The notes below the pieces were generated by a model. That model searched no databases, had not been told where the DNA came from, and was given only the letters and a program-made list of their open reading frames with translations. Position numbers and translations under genes: made by a program. From Acidobacteriota bacterium (GTDB lineage: Bacteria > Acidobacteriota > Blastocatellia > Pyrinomonadales > Pyrinomonadaceae), in assembly GCA_016716435.1 (NCBI GenBank), contig JADJWI010000008.1, forward strand, positions 1 to 64,000: a stretch of DNA of 64,000 nt, read 5' to 3'. Positions 52,451 to 61,289 of this stretch are shown here, piece by piece; position 1 is the stretch's first letter, and every line of letters begins with the position of its first letter.

Positions 52451-54366
52451 CATAGCCCTAAACGTGCAACCAAATCCTTGAATTCCTGCCGTCCGCGAAG
52501 CGGGTCCCATATCGGGTCTGAATTCAAATAAGGCGAGAGAAATGCCCGTTCGTCAACGGCTCGGTTCAAGGAAGCGATCGCCCGGTCGGGAAAGCCGAGC
52601 TTGAACTCTGCCCTTGCCTTCGCGATGTGCCGATTGCCGTTTCGATCGGTGGTCGTCTCAACTTGGCGGATCAGCAACTCAAGATATTTTCGTTGATCAA
52701 GTTCCTCAAGCCTCCGGTCAACCACATTGCGGCTTGCGACCGGAGACGAACCAGGTGAAGTTTGCGTAGTCGCGATGTAGCCATGGCGAACCATGGAGCT
52801 GTGATCCCCGGTAAGAAGGTAAAGGTCGGATAGGCAACCGTGCGCAAATGGGAACCGTTCATCGAGCCGCAAAGCATCGCGGCAAGCTGCCTCTGCGCTA
52901 ACAAACTCACGCGAGAAGTAATGGACCAGTCCAAGATCGGTCAAAAAATTGGGCGAGGTCGGGTCGATTTGAACGGCGAAGTTCAACTGCATTTCGGCTT
53001 CGTCAAAGCGACGTTTGAATGCGAGCAATAGCCCGTACCATTGCCGTGCCGAACCGTGATTCGGAGACATTTCGATAGCACGTTTGAGGTCGGCCTCTGC
53101 CGCATCCCACTCCCAAAAATGGAACATCTTGATGAAGCCGCGTGTTGCATAGGCTTCGCCGATGTTTGGGTCGAGTTCAATAGCCCGATTGACAGCGACT
53201 AGCGAATCCGACGGATCCTCACGAAACATTGTCGCATCAGCCAGCCCGACATAGGCTAAGGCAAAGCTCGGGTCAGCGTTGATGGCAGCTTTGAAAAGCC
53301 GCTGAGATTCGGCGAGGCTGTCATAGTCGCGCTTGCTCCAAAAATAACGGCCCTGCATATAGAGCTTTTGGGCATCCGGGCGGACCGAAAGTGTCGGCAT
53401 GGTGGTTCCATTTTCACCGCCGCTAACGTCAATTGCCAGCGACCGAGCCAGCGAGAAGGCAAGCGATTCCTGCAGCTTGAAAAAGTCCCCGTCGCTGCGT
53501 TCTGTCTCGGAGGTCCAGGCCACGCTGCCGTCGCTTACACGAACAAGTTCGGCCTTTAACGTAATCGTGTTTTCAGAGTTTGTGTACTCACCGATCAGCA
53601 CGGCGTCGGCCTGAATCTCCCTTCCGATCTCGATCGCCTGTTGTCGGTCGATCTTCGAATCCTTGATGGGGCTAACCGGCCTAATTATCATCTGGTTCTG
53701 CCGACCGAGTGTGACAGTTACGGATTCCGCAATGGCATGGCCGAAACGCCCATCGTCCAACTCCATGGTTGCGGAGCGGAAAGGCAGCACCGCCAGCGAA
53801 CCGGGTCGAAATTCGGAAGTCGGCTTGTAAGACCGCATAGCAAGGAAGCCTAATGCTCCGGTCATCAGGAGGGTTACCGCAAGCCCGACGGTGGCAAACA
53901 GAGGAAGCCGTCGCGATCGAACAACCGCCATAAGGCCTCGGGGTCGCGTTGGCGGATCGGGAGGATCGCTTTGCTCGATCTCTTCGATCAACGTCTTGGT
54001 GATCGAGTGTCTCTCTACAGTGAATGTTGTGTTCTCAGCGACGACCGGGACAACAAATCGATAGCCTCGCCGTGGCACGGTCTGGATGATTTTCCCGCTT
54101 TCGCCAAGCTCCTTAAACATCCGGCGAAGCCGATAGATATGCCGCGAGAGATTGCTTTCTTCAACAAAAGCATCGGGCCAAACCCGCTCGATGATCTGCT
54201 GTTTTGTTACGAGGCGACCGGGCGATTCGGTAAGCGCCTCAAGGATCTCGATCTCCTTCATTTGGATATCGACCGGGCGCCCGCGATGCCAAAGCACACG
54301 CTCATCAATATCCAACCGAAAATCGCCGAAAATACGTAAGTTATTGTCCTTGCTCAAGATATCCAT
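52450..54366 (-). CDS. CadC-like membrane regulator: winged helix, TolB-like and TPR domains
   Basis: 638 residues. OmpR/PhoB-type DNA-binding domain at about 10-105 (FGDFRLDIDERVLWHRGRPV, EILEALTESPGRLVTKQQII, SNLSRHIYRLRRMFKELGE, VPRRGYRFV). One membrane helix at about 153-175 (LFATVGLAVTLLMTGALGFL). Then a TolB/FlgO-like domain (LAVLPFRSATMELDDGRFGH, QADAVLIGEYTNSENTITLK) and TPR units at about 340-560 (FKAAINADPSFALAYVGLAD, KRAIEMSPNHGSARQWYGLL). The cytoplasmic head binds DNA; the outer part senses. This architecture is very common in Acidobacteriota. No receiver domain or histidine kinase is present. Confidence 0.85.
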   Translation of the reverse strand: MDILSKDNNLRIFGDFRLDIDERVLWHRGRPVDIQMKEIEILEALTESPGRLVTKQQIIERVWPDAFVEESNLSRHIYRLRRMFKELGESGKIIQTVPRRGYRFVVPVVAENTTFTVERHSITKTLIEEIEQSDPPDPPTRPRGLMAVVRSRRLPLFATVGLAVTLLMTGALGFLAMRSYKPTSEFRPGSLAVLPFRSATMELDDGRFGHAIAESVTVTLGRQNQMIIRPVSPIKDSKIDRQQAIEIGREIQADAVLIGEYTNSENTITLKAELVRVSDGSVAWTSETERSDGDFFKLQESLAFSLARSLAIDVSGGENGTTMPTLSVRPDAQKLYMQGRYFWSKRDYDSLAESQRLFKAAINADPSFALAYVGLADATMFREDPSDSLVAVNRAIELDPNIGEAYATRGFIKMFHFWEWDAAEADLKRAIEMSPNHGSARQWYGLLLAFKRRFDEAEMQLNFAVQIDPTSPNFLTDLGLVHYFSREFVSAEAACRDALRLDERFPFAHGCLSDLYLLTGDHSSMVRHGYIATTQTSPGSSPVASRNVVDRRLEELDQRKYLELLIRQVETTTDRNGNRHIAKARAEFKLGFPDRAIASLNRAVDERAFLSPYLNSDPIWDPLRGRQEFKDLVARLGL

Positions 54367-54434
54367 GCCACGAAACTCAATGGAGAATTAATGGAAGGTT
54401 AGTTCAAGACAATATTCTGTCTCCAACTTAAAAT

Positions 54435-54462
54435 CCCGTAGTCAACTGACAAGTTGAACGGG
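54435..54462. promoter_or_regulatory. Dyad-symmetric element between the regulator and the small Cys-pair gene
   Basis: CCCGT-ag-TCAACT-gaca-AGTTGA-ACGGG. Two arms of 11 pairs with a 2-base bulge, in the 163-base divergent gap. It could be an operator for the CadC-like regulator or the small gene, or an RNA hairpin. Suggestive only. Confidence 0.4.
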
Positions 54463-54529
54463 CCAACAGGCGGAGATGGTCCGGTTGCAGGCTGATCGTT
54501 TCCGTCTTTGAGCCCGAATTGTAAACCAA

Positions 54530-54799
54530 ATGCAGAGAAAAGCAAAGAGAATTTTGGTCTCAACTGAGACCTACGATCGGGTCACATACACTTTCGGCGG
54601 CTCATGGGCAATGCGAGGATTCTGTGAGTTCTGCGGCGGAGAGACAGTAATGATCTCCGTCGAAACGGCGTCGGCCGTCACCGGAAAACGGACCGACGCC
54701 GTTTTCCGATTGATAGAGAGCGGTGGGTTGCATTGTCTGGAGTCGGGACAAGGCCAGGTAATGATATGTGAAGCGTCTCTACACGAGTTTAGGACGTGA
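54530..54799 (+). CDS. Small Cys-pair / helix-turn-helix-like protein
   Basis: 89 residues. A KRILVSTETYDRVTYTF start and an FCEFCGGETVMISVETASAV segment with a CxxC pair lead into an HTH-like VTGKRTDAVFRLIESGGLHC. The ending QGQVMICEASLHEFRT resembles small Acidobacteriota proteins that have an N-terminal Cys pair and a MerR/excisionase-like helix. The ATG follows TTGTAAACCAA with a weak ribosome site. It is divergent to the CadC-like regulator and 66 bases upstream of the S74 fibre gene, so it may regulate one of them. The function is inferred from pattern only. Confidence 0.5.
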   Translation: MQRKAKRILVSTETYDRVTYTFGGSWAMRGFCEFCGGETVMISVETASAVTGKRTDAVFRLIESGGLHCLESGQGQVMICEASLHEFRT

Positions 54800-54865
54800 A
54801 ACGAGTCACCGTCCCGTCTGCAATATTCAGGGCCCGGACCAGATCTTAATTATAAGGACAAAGTT

Positions 54866-56533
54866 ATGATGCGGAGAGATTCTATGAGAAGCCAAATTGA
54901 ATTTATTGTTATGTTCGTAGTAGGCATCGCGTTAATGGCGGCAACAGTTGCAGCTCAGACAACTGCCTTTACGTATCAGGGCAATCTGGTGTTCACGGGT
55001 CAGCCGGCGAACGGGAACTTTGATTTCGAGTTCGCACTTTTTGACGACGCAGCGGCCGGAAACCAGCTTGGTGCCACGCAGACCGTGAACAATGTGGCCG
55101 TCGCGAATGGGAACTTTACGGTTCCCCTCGACTTCGGTTCGCAGTTCCCGGGGGCAAACCGGTTCCTCGAGATCCGTGTCCGGCAGGCCGGCCAGCCCGG
55201 CATTACAATACTAAGCCCTCGGCAGTCGATCGCCTCAACGCCCTACGCAGTAAAGAGCGTCTCCGCCGATACAGCCGCCAACGCCACGAACGCGGCTAAC
55301 GCATTTAACGCAACAAATGCCACAAACGCGACAAATGCGACGACCGCGACGAACGCCCTCTCGCTCGGCGGCGTCGAGGCTGACCAGTATGTCCTCACCG
55401 GAGATGTACGCCTTTCTGACGCCCGGCCACCGACGGCAGGCAGTGCGAACTACATCCAGAATTCTACTACTCAGCAAGGCCAGTCGAACTTCAACATAAG
55501 CGGCACTGGAACAGCAAACGTTCTAAACGCGAATGTTCAATTCAACATCAACGGTGTTCGAGTTTTCAGTGCTTCAGGCGCCGAGAACGTGTTTGCCGGG
55601 AGACTTGCTGGGACCAACAATATTTCAAATACGGGCAACTCCTTTTTTGGACATGCTTCTGGAGGTTCCACCACAATTGGTGATAGAAATACATTCTTGG
55701 GGTGGTTTGCAGGGTCGACAAATACAACGGGGAGTTTCAACACAATCCTAGGTTCAGGAACGGCGCTCTTGTCTAACGATCTTGTGTTCGCGACCGCGAT
55801 TGGTGCCGGCGCCACGGTCGGAACTAGCAATACGATCGTTCTTGGTCGGACGTCGGATTCGGTAATAATTCCTGGAGATTTAGAGGTTCGCGGCGATCAA
55901 GGATCAAGTACCCTCGTTGGCGGGGCAGGTTGCCAAACCGGATCCGCCGCCGTCGGTTTGAACGGTCCGTTTGGTAGCTGCTCAAATTACACTCTCCGTG
56001 GCACTGACAACGATGTTTACATCAATCGGCCGACCGGCGGAGTAGTCGCCTTCCGCGAAGGAAATGGCTTCACGCAGTTTTTGATCAATGCCGGCGGCAC
56101 GGTTGAACCCCGCGTGCTCGGCACAGCCGGCGGCACCGCTCTCTGCCGTAACGCAGCTCAGGAGATCGCATTCTGCTCGTCTTCGCTCAAGTACAAGAAG
56201 AATATTGTCCCGTTTGCTCCTGGGCTATCGTTCGTTCGCCAGCTACGGCCGATATCGTACGAATGGAAGACAGACGGCAATAAAGATGTCGGATTTGGAG
56301 CCGAGGACGTTGCGAAGATCGATCCGCGGTTCGTCACCTATAACGATAAGGGCGAGGTCGAGGGCATCAAATACGACCGCCTAAGCGTCGCCTTCGTCAA
56401 CGCCTTCCGCGAACAGCAAACACAGATCGAGGATCTGAACAAAGTAACTAGCGAGCAGCAGGCGCGTATAGATCAGCTTTCAAGGCTGGTCTGTGAAATT
56501 AAACCGGGAGCTACAATCTGTCGGCCAAAGTGA
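54866..56533 (+). CDS. Secreted fibre-like protein with C-terminal S74 chaperone peptidase
   Basis: 555 residues. Signal peptide (FIVMFVVGIALMAATVAAQ). Residues about 30-130 form a domain seen in many Acidobacteriota and Chloroflexota secreted proteins (TAFTYQGNLVFTGQPANGNF, DFEFALFDDA; ITILSPRQSIASTPYAVKS). Residues about 130-165 are a NATNAAN coiled repeat region, followed by beta-roll repeats (NNISNTGNSFFGHASGGSTT, DRNTFLGWFAGSTNTTGSFN). Near 445-520 lies the S74 chaperone: SLKYKKNIVPFAPGLSFVRQ, with Ser and Lys, then GFGAEDVAKIDPRFV. A coiled-coil tail closes it. The S74 domain trimerises the fibre and cleaves itself off. An adhesin or surface fibre is likely. RBS AAGGA precedes the ATG. 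Confidence 0.82.
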   Translation: MMRRDSMRSQIEFIVMFVVGIALMAATVAAQTTAFTYQGNLVFTGQPANGNFDFEFALFDDAAAGNQLGATQTVNNVAVANGNFTVPLDFGSQFPGANRFLEIRVRQAGQPGITILSPRQSIASTPYAVKSVSADTAANATNAANAFNATNATNATNATTATNALSLGGVEADQYVLTGDVRLSDARPPTAGSANYIQNSTTQQGQSNFNISGTGTANVLNANVQFNINGVRVFSASGAENVFAGRLAGTNNISNTGNSFFGHASGGSTTIGDRNTFLGWFAGSTNTTGSFNTILGSGTALLSNDLVFATAIGAGATVGTSNTIVLGRTSDSVIIPGDLEVRGDQGSSTLVGGAGCQTGSAAVGLNGPFGSCSNYTLRGTDNDVYINRPTGGVVAFREGNGFTQFLINAGGTVEPRVLGTAGGTALCRNAAQEIAFCSSSLKYKKNIVPFAPGLSFVRQLRPISYEWKTDGNKDVGFGAEDVAKIDPRFVTYNDKGEVEGIKYDRLSVAFVNAFREQQTQIEDLNKVTSEQQARIDQLSRLVCEIKPGATICRPK

Positions 56534-56546
56534 CCCAGGCAACCCC

Positions 56547-57341
56547 TTATAACTGAAGGCTCTTTTTGAGGTCTTTTGCCGTTGCGGGTTTGGTGAAGTA
56601 GCTTTCGGGGACACGAGTGTTAAATTCAACCGACTGGTAGTTGATTCTTGATAGCTGCACACCGTTGGTTACGCGGTCAATGATAAAGGGCGAGCGGATG
56701 CCGTCGTTGTCGATGAACTGGGCGTATCGGTCCTCCTCCACGATCTCTTCTCCGTCATTGTTCATGCGTTTTGAGATGGCCTTCATCGGCGTTCCGTCGT
56801 CAGCTATCTCAAATTCGACCGCGAATCCGTCTTCGTAAGTGAGTCGCAAAACATCGTTACGTTTACCGAGCGAGGCAGGCCGCCGCCCCCCGTACTCGAG
56901 CGATGCTTTACCCCGCCAATGACCGCGAAGAAGATTATCCAAGCTGACCCGCATTCCGCGTCTAAAATTCGCTAGCTGTTCTTCCGTCTGGTCGCGGATC
57001 GCATCCATGTTGCCGTCGAAAAGCCAGCCCGAATCTCCCGTGTTGGTTTGCACGGTGACGATCTTGCCCGCCTTGAATTCCGTTCGCTCTGTATCGGGGA
57101 AAATGATCACGTCATGAAAGGACTGGAAAGAGATGACGGCACCATCGCGGATGACGCTGAATTTTCCGCGGCTGACCTGATTTTTTGCACCAAGGTATCT
57201 CTCGCCGCCAACAAAATCGACGGCTTTCCTTAGGATCATCTCCGGGTCGGGCGTTTCAGGGGTTTGCCCAAAACCATCGACAGGATTCAGGAATGAACCG
57301 AACAGGAGAAGAGCAAAGCAACAGGTTCTAACTGCGAACAT
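56547..57341 (-). CDS. Secreted LolA/outer-membrane lipoprotein-sorting-like protein
   Basis: 264 residues. Signal peptide (RTCCFALLLFGSFLNPVDGF). The mature part begins ILRKAVDFVGGERYLGAKNQ and has beta-rich strands (VIIFPDTERTEFKAGKIVTV, SGWLFDGNMDAIRDQTEEQL, DVLRLTYEDGFAVEFEIADD) ending VEFNTRVPESYFTKP, the order typical of LolA/LolB-like half-barrels. It starts 7 bases after the stop of the TonB-C gene and is the second gene of that operon. Probably a periplasmic carrier of a hydrophobic ligand or a lipoprotein chaperone-like protein. True LolA is less certain. Confidence 0.65.
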   Translation of the reverse strand: MFAVRTCCFALLLFGSFLNPVDGFGQTPETPDPEMILRKAVDFVGGERYLGAKNQVSRGKFSVIRDGAVISFQSFHDVIIFPDTERTEFKAGKIVTVQTNTGDSGWLFDGNMDAIRDQTEEQLANFRRGMRVSLDNLLRGHWRGKASLEYGGRRPASLGKRNDVLRLTYEDGFAVEFEIADDGTPMKAISKRMNNDGEEIVEEDRYAQFIDNDGIRSPFIIDRVTNGVQLSRINYQSVEFNTRVPESYFTKPATAKDLKKSLQL

Positions 57342-57347
57342 AACTTC

Positions 57348-57992
57348 TTAGATCACATACTCGACGACCATTGTGACTCCGGTTCTTCTACCATTCTTTA
57401 ACACGGCCGGCTTGAACTTCACATTGCGTAGTGCTTCATTGAGTCTGCCCTTTAACTCCGTAGAGAGTTCAGTAATGTACTGAAAGACACTGACCTGGCC
57501 ATCCGGTCCCAGAAAGAGCTCAACCTTGATCCTGCCATTCGCGGACGGCGTGAGCTCGCTTCGTTTGATCGCTGGCCGCGGCATTGAGGTGATCTGGGCC
57601 CTCGTTTCAATGTCAGGATCAGTGTTCGAGTGATAGAGGGAAAAACGATAGTTGACGGTTACCGAGACATCCACCGGAACGCCGTCGATCATTTTCGGAC
57701 GAAATCGAAGGTTCCGAGCAGATGAAAGTGCCTGCTCGGTAAGGCCGTGAGGCAATGTCGAGAGCGGAGTGATCTCGCCTACCTTTCCGTTGGCCTTTAG
57801 CTCGACCTGGAGACTTACAATTCCTTGGATCTGGTTCTCCCGTGCCTGCACCGTATAGGGTGCCCGCGGCGTGTCGAGAATCTGATGTTCACGCACACGC
57901 AAAGCCGCAGAAGCCGGAGTCTGTGCCTCCGCCCCAACTGTAAACGTCACGAGAAACAAAAAAGCGAGTGCCGCAAAGAGTTTGACCTTCAT
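57348..57992 (-). CDS. Periplasmic protein with two TonB C-terminal domains
   Basis: 214 residues. Signal peptide (LFAALAFLFLVTFTVGAEA). First TonB C-like domain at about 45-125: QARENQIQGIVSLQVELKAN, ALSSARNLRFRPKMIDGVPV, SVTVNYRFSLY. Second at about 140-214: RIKVELFLGPDGQVSVFQYI, ALRNVKFKPAVLKNGRRTG, VTMVVEYVI. It lacks the long Pro-rich spacer of true TonB; the only hydrophobic stretch is the signal. It may therefore act as a free periplasmic partner of outer-membrane receptors or of the gene that follows it. Upstream of the LolA-like gene in the same operon. Confidence 0.8.
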   Translation of the reverse strand: MKVKLFAALAFLFLVTFTVGAEAQTPASAALRVREHQILDTPRAPYTVQARENQIQGIVSLQVELKANGKVGEITPLSTLPHGLTEQALSSARNLRFRPKMIDGVPVDVSVTVNYRFSLYHSNTDPDIETRAQITSMPRPAIKRSELTPSANGRIKVELFLGPDGQVSVFQYITELSTELKGRLNEALRNVKFKPAVLKNGRRTGVTMVVEYVI

Positions 57993-58063
57993 AATCGTGA
58001 TTCTAGAAAAATCGATTCCAAGCGGCCGTCTCCTGTTGATTCAGAGAATCTCGCCCAAAAATA

Positions 58064-58094
58064 CGGCCCTGAAGGAATGTTACCATCAGGGCCG
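58064..58094 (-). terminator. Rho-independent terminator of the Clp-type gene
   Basis: CGGCCCTGA / TCAGGGCCG forms a 9-bp stem with a 13-base loop. On the minus strand it is followed by TATTTTTGGG. It lies 24 bases after the stop of the ClpA/ClpC-type gene. Confidence 0.75.
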
Positions 58095-58118
58095 CCGTAA
58101 ACTGAAATTCTTTAAACG

Positions 58119-60398
58119 TCAGTTGAGACTGAACCCGTCGGTGGCCCTGACAGCGATCTCGCCGTTCTCAGCATCAACTTTGAAACGCATTCCGGTCTTC
58201 CAGATGTTTGTCATCGGCAGCTTGACCTTCTGATCAATATGCCGTTTGAGGAATCGGGCTCCGTAGGTCGGACTGAAGCCATTTTCGGTCAGGAGGTCGA
58301 TCGCCTCATCCGTCACCTCGATCAGCTTGCCTTGGCGTTCCATATGCCGCTGCATTTTGTTGAGATACAGCCTTGCGATCTCGCGTACTTCGTCCATTGT
58401 CAGCGGTGAAAAGACGATTATTTCGTCTATGCGATTTCGAAACTCAGGTGTGAACCTCGTTTCAGCTGCCTTCATCACCTCATTCTTAATGGCCTTGACC
58501 TCAACGATCGACTTCGTCCCGAAACCGAGCGGCTTTTCAAATTTCTTGAAATTCTCTGAGCCTAAATTCGAGGTCATGATAACGATCGCGTCAGACAAAT
58601 AAACTTTCTTGCCGCGGCCGTCCGTGATCCAGCCTTCATCAAAGGCTTGAAGGAACAGATTCATCAAGTAAGGCGACGCCTTTTCGACCTCATCAAGAAG
58701 CAAGACCGTGTATGGATTGTCCCTCAGTTGCTCGGTAAGTATCCCGCCGCGTTCGGAGCCGACGATGCCTCTCGGCATACCGATCAACTTCTCGATCCCG
58801 ACCGTGCCGTCACCATATTCGGAAAGATCGATCCGGATCATTTTGCTTTCGTCACCGAACATGAATTCAGCGACCGCCTTTGCGAGTTCGGTCTTTCCAA
58901 CGCCCGTCGGTCCAAGGAAAAGCAGGACACCGTCAGGTGCGTAAAAATTCTCTTTCAAGGGGCCCTTGTTCAAGCGGAGCCGCTCGGCTGCTGCCCGAAC
59001 CGCTTCCTTTTGCCCGATGACGCGCGTTCCGAGGTCGTCCTCCATCGTCGCGAAACGGTCGGAGGTGTCGCGGTAGATCATGTCCTTAGGAATGCGGGAT
59101 TCCTGCGAGATCACATCGATAATGTGTTCCGGTTGCACGACATGATCTTCGGATTCGTTGATCTCGACCTTGACCGATGCAGTGTCGAGCCAGCCGATCG
59201 CCTTATCGGGAAGATGCAGGTGTCGGATATATCGCGGCGACATTTCAAGAGCGGTGTTGATCGCTTCTTCGGATATCGTCACCGAGTAATTCTTCTCAAG
59301 CCGCGGCTTAATGCCCATCAATATCCTACGGGTCTCATCGATCGTCGGTTCATTGACCTTAACGAGCCGAAACCTTCGGGAAAGAGCTTCGTCTTCTGCG
59401 ATGAACTCTTTGTACTCGGTCATCGTGGTCGCACCTATGATCCGAAGTTCGCCGCGGGCAAGCGAGGACTTGAACATATTCGCCGCGTCCGATGTCGTAC
59501 CCATCGCGGCCCCGGCACCGATGATCGTATGAGCTTCGTCAATGAAGAGAATTATGTTGTCCTTTTCTTTGACCTCGTCAATGATCCCTTTGATCCGCTC
59601 TTCAAACATGCCGCGAAGCATTGTTCCTGCGACGAGGCCGCCCATTTGAAGCTGCACAATATGCGAGTCACGTAGCCTTGCCGGAACTTTATCCGGTTCA
59701 AGTTCGATCAAACGGGCAAGTCCTTCAACCACAGCGGTCTTGCCGACGCCCGGTTCGCCAACGAGCATCGGCGAATTGGACCGCTCGCGGTGAGCGAGGA
59801 TCTCGATCATCTGGCGTATCTCTTGTTCGCGGCCGATGGTCGGCGGAATCTTGTCCTGCCGAGCGAGCTTATTCATCGAAACGCCGAAGTGCCGAAGGAA
59901 ATTCGGAAGCTCATACTTCTGCCGAACTCTTTCTTCCTCTTTTTCACGCTTTCGGATCCGCGTTCGGGCCGTCTGTGCTACCTCTTCACCGGGAACGCCG
60001 AGATTCTGTAACAGATCTACGAGAACGCTGCGGTCATCATTTGAAAGAACGTAAAAAAGATCGGTTCCGTCAATGACTCGCCGGCCCTGCGAACGGGCTC
60101 GGTCCATTGCCCGCTTAAAGAGTTCGGTCGTCTCGGGAGCGATCCGGAAGCCATTGCCCGAATGTTGCCTGCCGCTCTCAAGCCTCCGCTCGATGAGGAT
60201 CTTTACGGACCTTGGGTCAACGGCAAGATCGCGCATAGTTGCGGTGAAAAGTTCTTCCTCTTCGTTCGAGAGTGCATGGAGCACATGCTCGACCGCGACG
60301 TAATTCTGCTCCCGCCTTCGCGAAGCATCCAGAGCTGATTCGAGGATCCGGCGGCCGGTTTCGCTGAATTTATCTTTGTAAGCGTCTATGTCTGCCAT
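58119..60398 (-). CDS. ClpA/ClpC-type AAA+ unfoldase
   Basis: 759 residues. Clp N-terminal repeat pair at about 10-145 (YVAVEHVLHALSNEEEELFT). AAA+ domain 1: GEPGVGKTAVVEGLA, NIILFIDEAHTIIGAGAA. AAA+ domain 2: FLGPTGVGKTELAKAVAEF, YTVLLLDEVEKASPYLMNLF. It lacks the long ClpB-type M coiled coil. The segment after NLGSENFKKFEKPLGFGTKS carries an LGF in the position of the ClpP-binding (I/L)-G-(F/L) loop of ClpA and ClpC. It probably feeds proteins to ClpP, which is not in this window. Third gene of a ClpB-GrpE-Clp group on the minus strand. Confidence 0.9.
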   Translation of the reverse strand: MADIDAYKDKFSETGRRILESALDASRRREQNYVAVEHVLHALSNEEEELFTATMRDLAVDPRSVKILIERRLESGRQHSGNGFRIAPETTELFKRAMDRARSQGRRVIDGTDLFYVLSNDDRSVLVDLLQNLGVPGEEVAQTARTRIRKREKEEERVRQKYELPNFLRHFGVSMNKLARQDKIPPTIGREQEIRQMIEILAHRERSNSPMLVGEPGVGKTAVVEGLARLIELEPDKVPARLRDSHIVQLQMGGLVAGTMLRGMFEERIKGIIDEVKEKDNIILFIDEAHTIIGAGAAMGTTSDAANMFKSSLARGELRIIGATTMTEYKEFIAEDEALSRRFRLVKVNEPTIDETRRILMGIKPRLEKNYSVTISEEAINTALEMSPRYIRHLHLPDKAIGWLDTASVKVEINESEDHVVQPEHIIDVISQESRIPKDMIYRDTSDRFATMEDDLGTRVIGQKEAVRAAAERLRLNKGPLKENFYAPDGVLLFLGPTGVGKTELAKAVAEFMFGDESKMIRIDLSEYGDGTVGIEKLIGMPRGIVGSERGGILTEQLRDNPYTVLLLDEVEKASPYLMNLFLQAFDEGWITDGRGKKVYLSDAIVIMTSNLGSENFKKFEKPLGFGTKSIVEVKAIKNEVMKAAETRFTPEFRNRIDEIIVFSPLTMDEVREIARLYLNKMQRHMERQGKLIEVTDEAIDLLTENGFSPTYGARFLKRHIDQKVKLPMTNIWKTGMRFKVDAENGEIAVRATDGFSLN

Positions 60399-60476
60399 AT
60401 TTAATACACTCTCGACGGGACGTTGGGGGCGAGCAACGGCGGAAATGTCTCTTTAATGATACCACCCGCTGCCCAA

Positions 60477-60502
60477 ACTGGAGAAGAAATTTCCACTCCA
60501 GT
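60477..60502 (-). terminator. Weak hairpin between grpE and the Clp gene
   Basis: ACTGGAG / CTCCAGT forms a 7-bp stem with a 12-base loop in the 133-base gap after grpE. No clear T tract follows. It might partly separate the two genes. Confidence 0.3.
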
Positions 60503-60531
60503 ATCCAACGGGCTCAGGTGCCGGCTTTCTG

Positions 60532-61209
60532 CTAGCCTGCTTTTCCTACCTGGACCCGAGCCGGGCGGAGCAAACGGTCGCCGAAACGATAGCCTTTTTG
60601 ATATTCGGCAGTGACCTTGCCATCTTGCCCGCTCTCGACCGGAATCATGTCGACCGCCTCGTGAACCTCAGGGTCAAAATCTCCGCCGACCGAGGCAACC
60701 GGTTCAACGCCAACGCTAACCAGAGCTTGCTCAAACGAGCGTGCAACACCGCGAACGCCGTCTCTCAAATTCTCAACCGAAGCGTCCGACTCGCTCGCCG
60801 TAACCGCTAGGTTCAGGTTATCAAGCACTGGTAAAAGTGCCTGCAAAAAGTTGAACTTGCTTTGGCTCGCCCGATCCTCGAGCGTCTTCATCAGTCGAGC
60901 CCGCATTTCGGACGTTTCTCGTTCGAGATCGGCCTTTGCGTGCTCAAATTTCGCTTGAACACCAACAAGCTTAGATTCGGCCGCTTCACGTCTTTCGGTT
61001 TCAGCTTTCAGCCGAGCCGCAAGCTCGATCTCGGCCGGCGAGATCTGCGGCTCCCTTCCAACCGGAATTGCTTCAGTGGCGTCGGCAGCCTTACGTTGGC
61101 CGCTTTCATCGAACCGGCGTTTGTCGTTTACGGGTATCTTCAGATCTTCGCCTTCTTGATTTTCCAAGTCTTCCAACTCTTTCTCTTTCATTTTCTGTCG
61201 TTTGAACAC
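60532..61209 (-). CDS. grpE: Nucleotide exchange factor GrpE
   Basis: 225 residues. An acidic or charged N-terminal part and a long helix (ELAARLKAETERREAAESKL, FEHAKADLERETSEMRARL) precede the GrpE core: FNFLQALLPVLDNLNLAVTA, FEQALVSVGVEPVASVGGDF, DPEVHEAVDMIPVESG and the C-terminal YQKGYRFGDRLLRPARVQV. It releases ADP from DnaK during the chaperone cycle. Follows clpB at 80 bases. dnaK and dnaJ are not in the window, so it may be a second GrpE or the sole one placed apart. Confidence 0.95.
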   Translation of the reverse strand: MFKRQKMKEKELEDLENQEGEDLKIPVNDKRRFDESGQRKAADATEAIPVGREPQISPAEIELAARLKAETERREAAESKLVGVQAKFEHAKADLERETSEMRARLMKTLEDRASQSKFNFLQALLPVLDNLNLAVTASESDASVENLRDGVRGVARSFEQALVSVGVEPVASVGGDFDPEVHEAVDMIPVESGQDGKVTAEYQKGYRFGDRLLRPARVQVGKAG

Positions 61210-61289
61210 AATTCAAATTCTAAGCGTTCGGGTCGACGATTGAAAGTCGATCCGTTCGACATCGAGCGGCAATGAAGAGCAGCAAACAA

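Noticed and set aside
58647..59675. 342-residue plus-strand frame opposite the ClpA/C-type gene
   Set aside because: Antisense to highly conserved AAA+ motifs; composition typical of a shadow frame.
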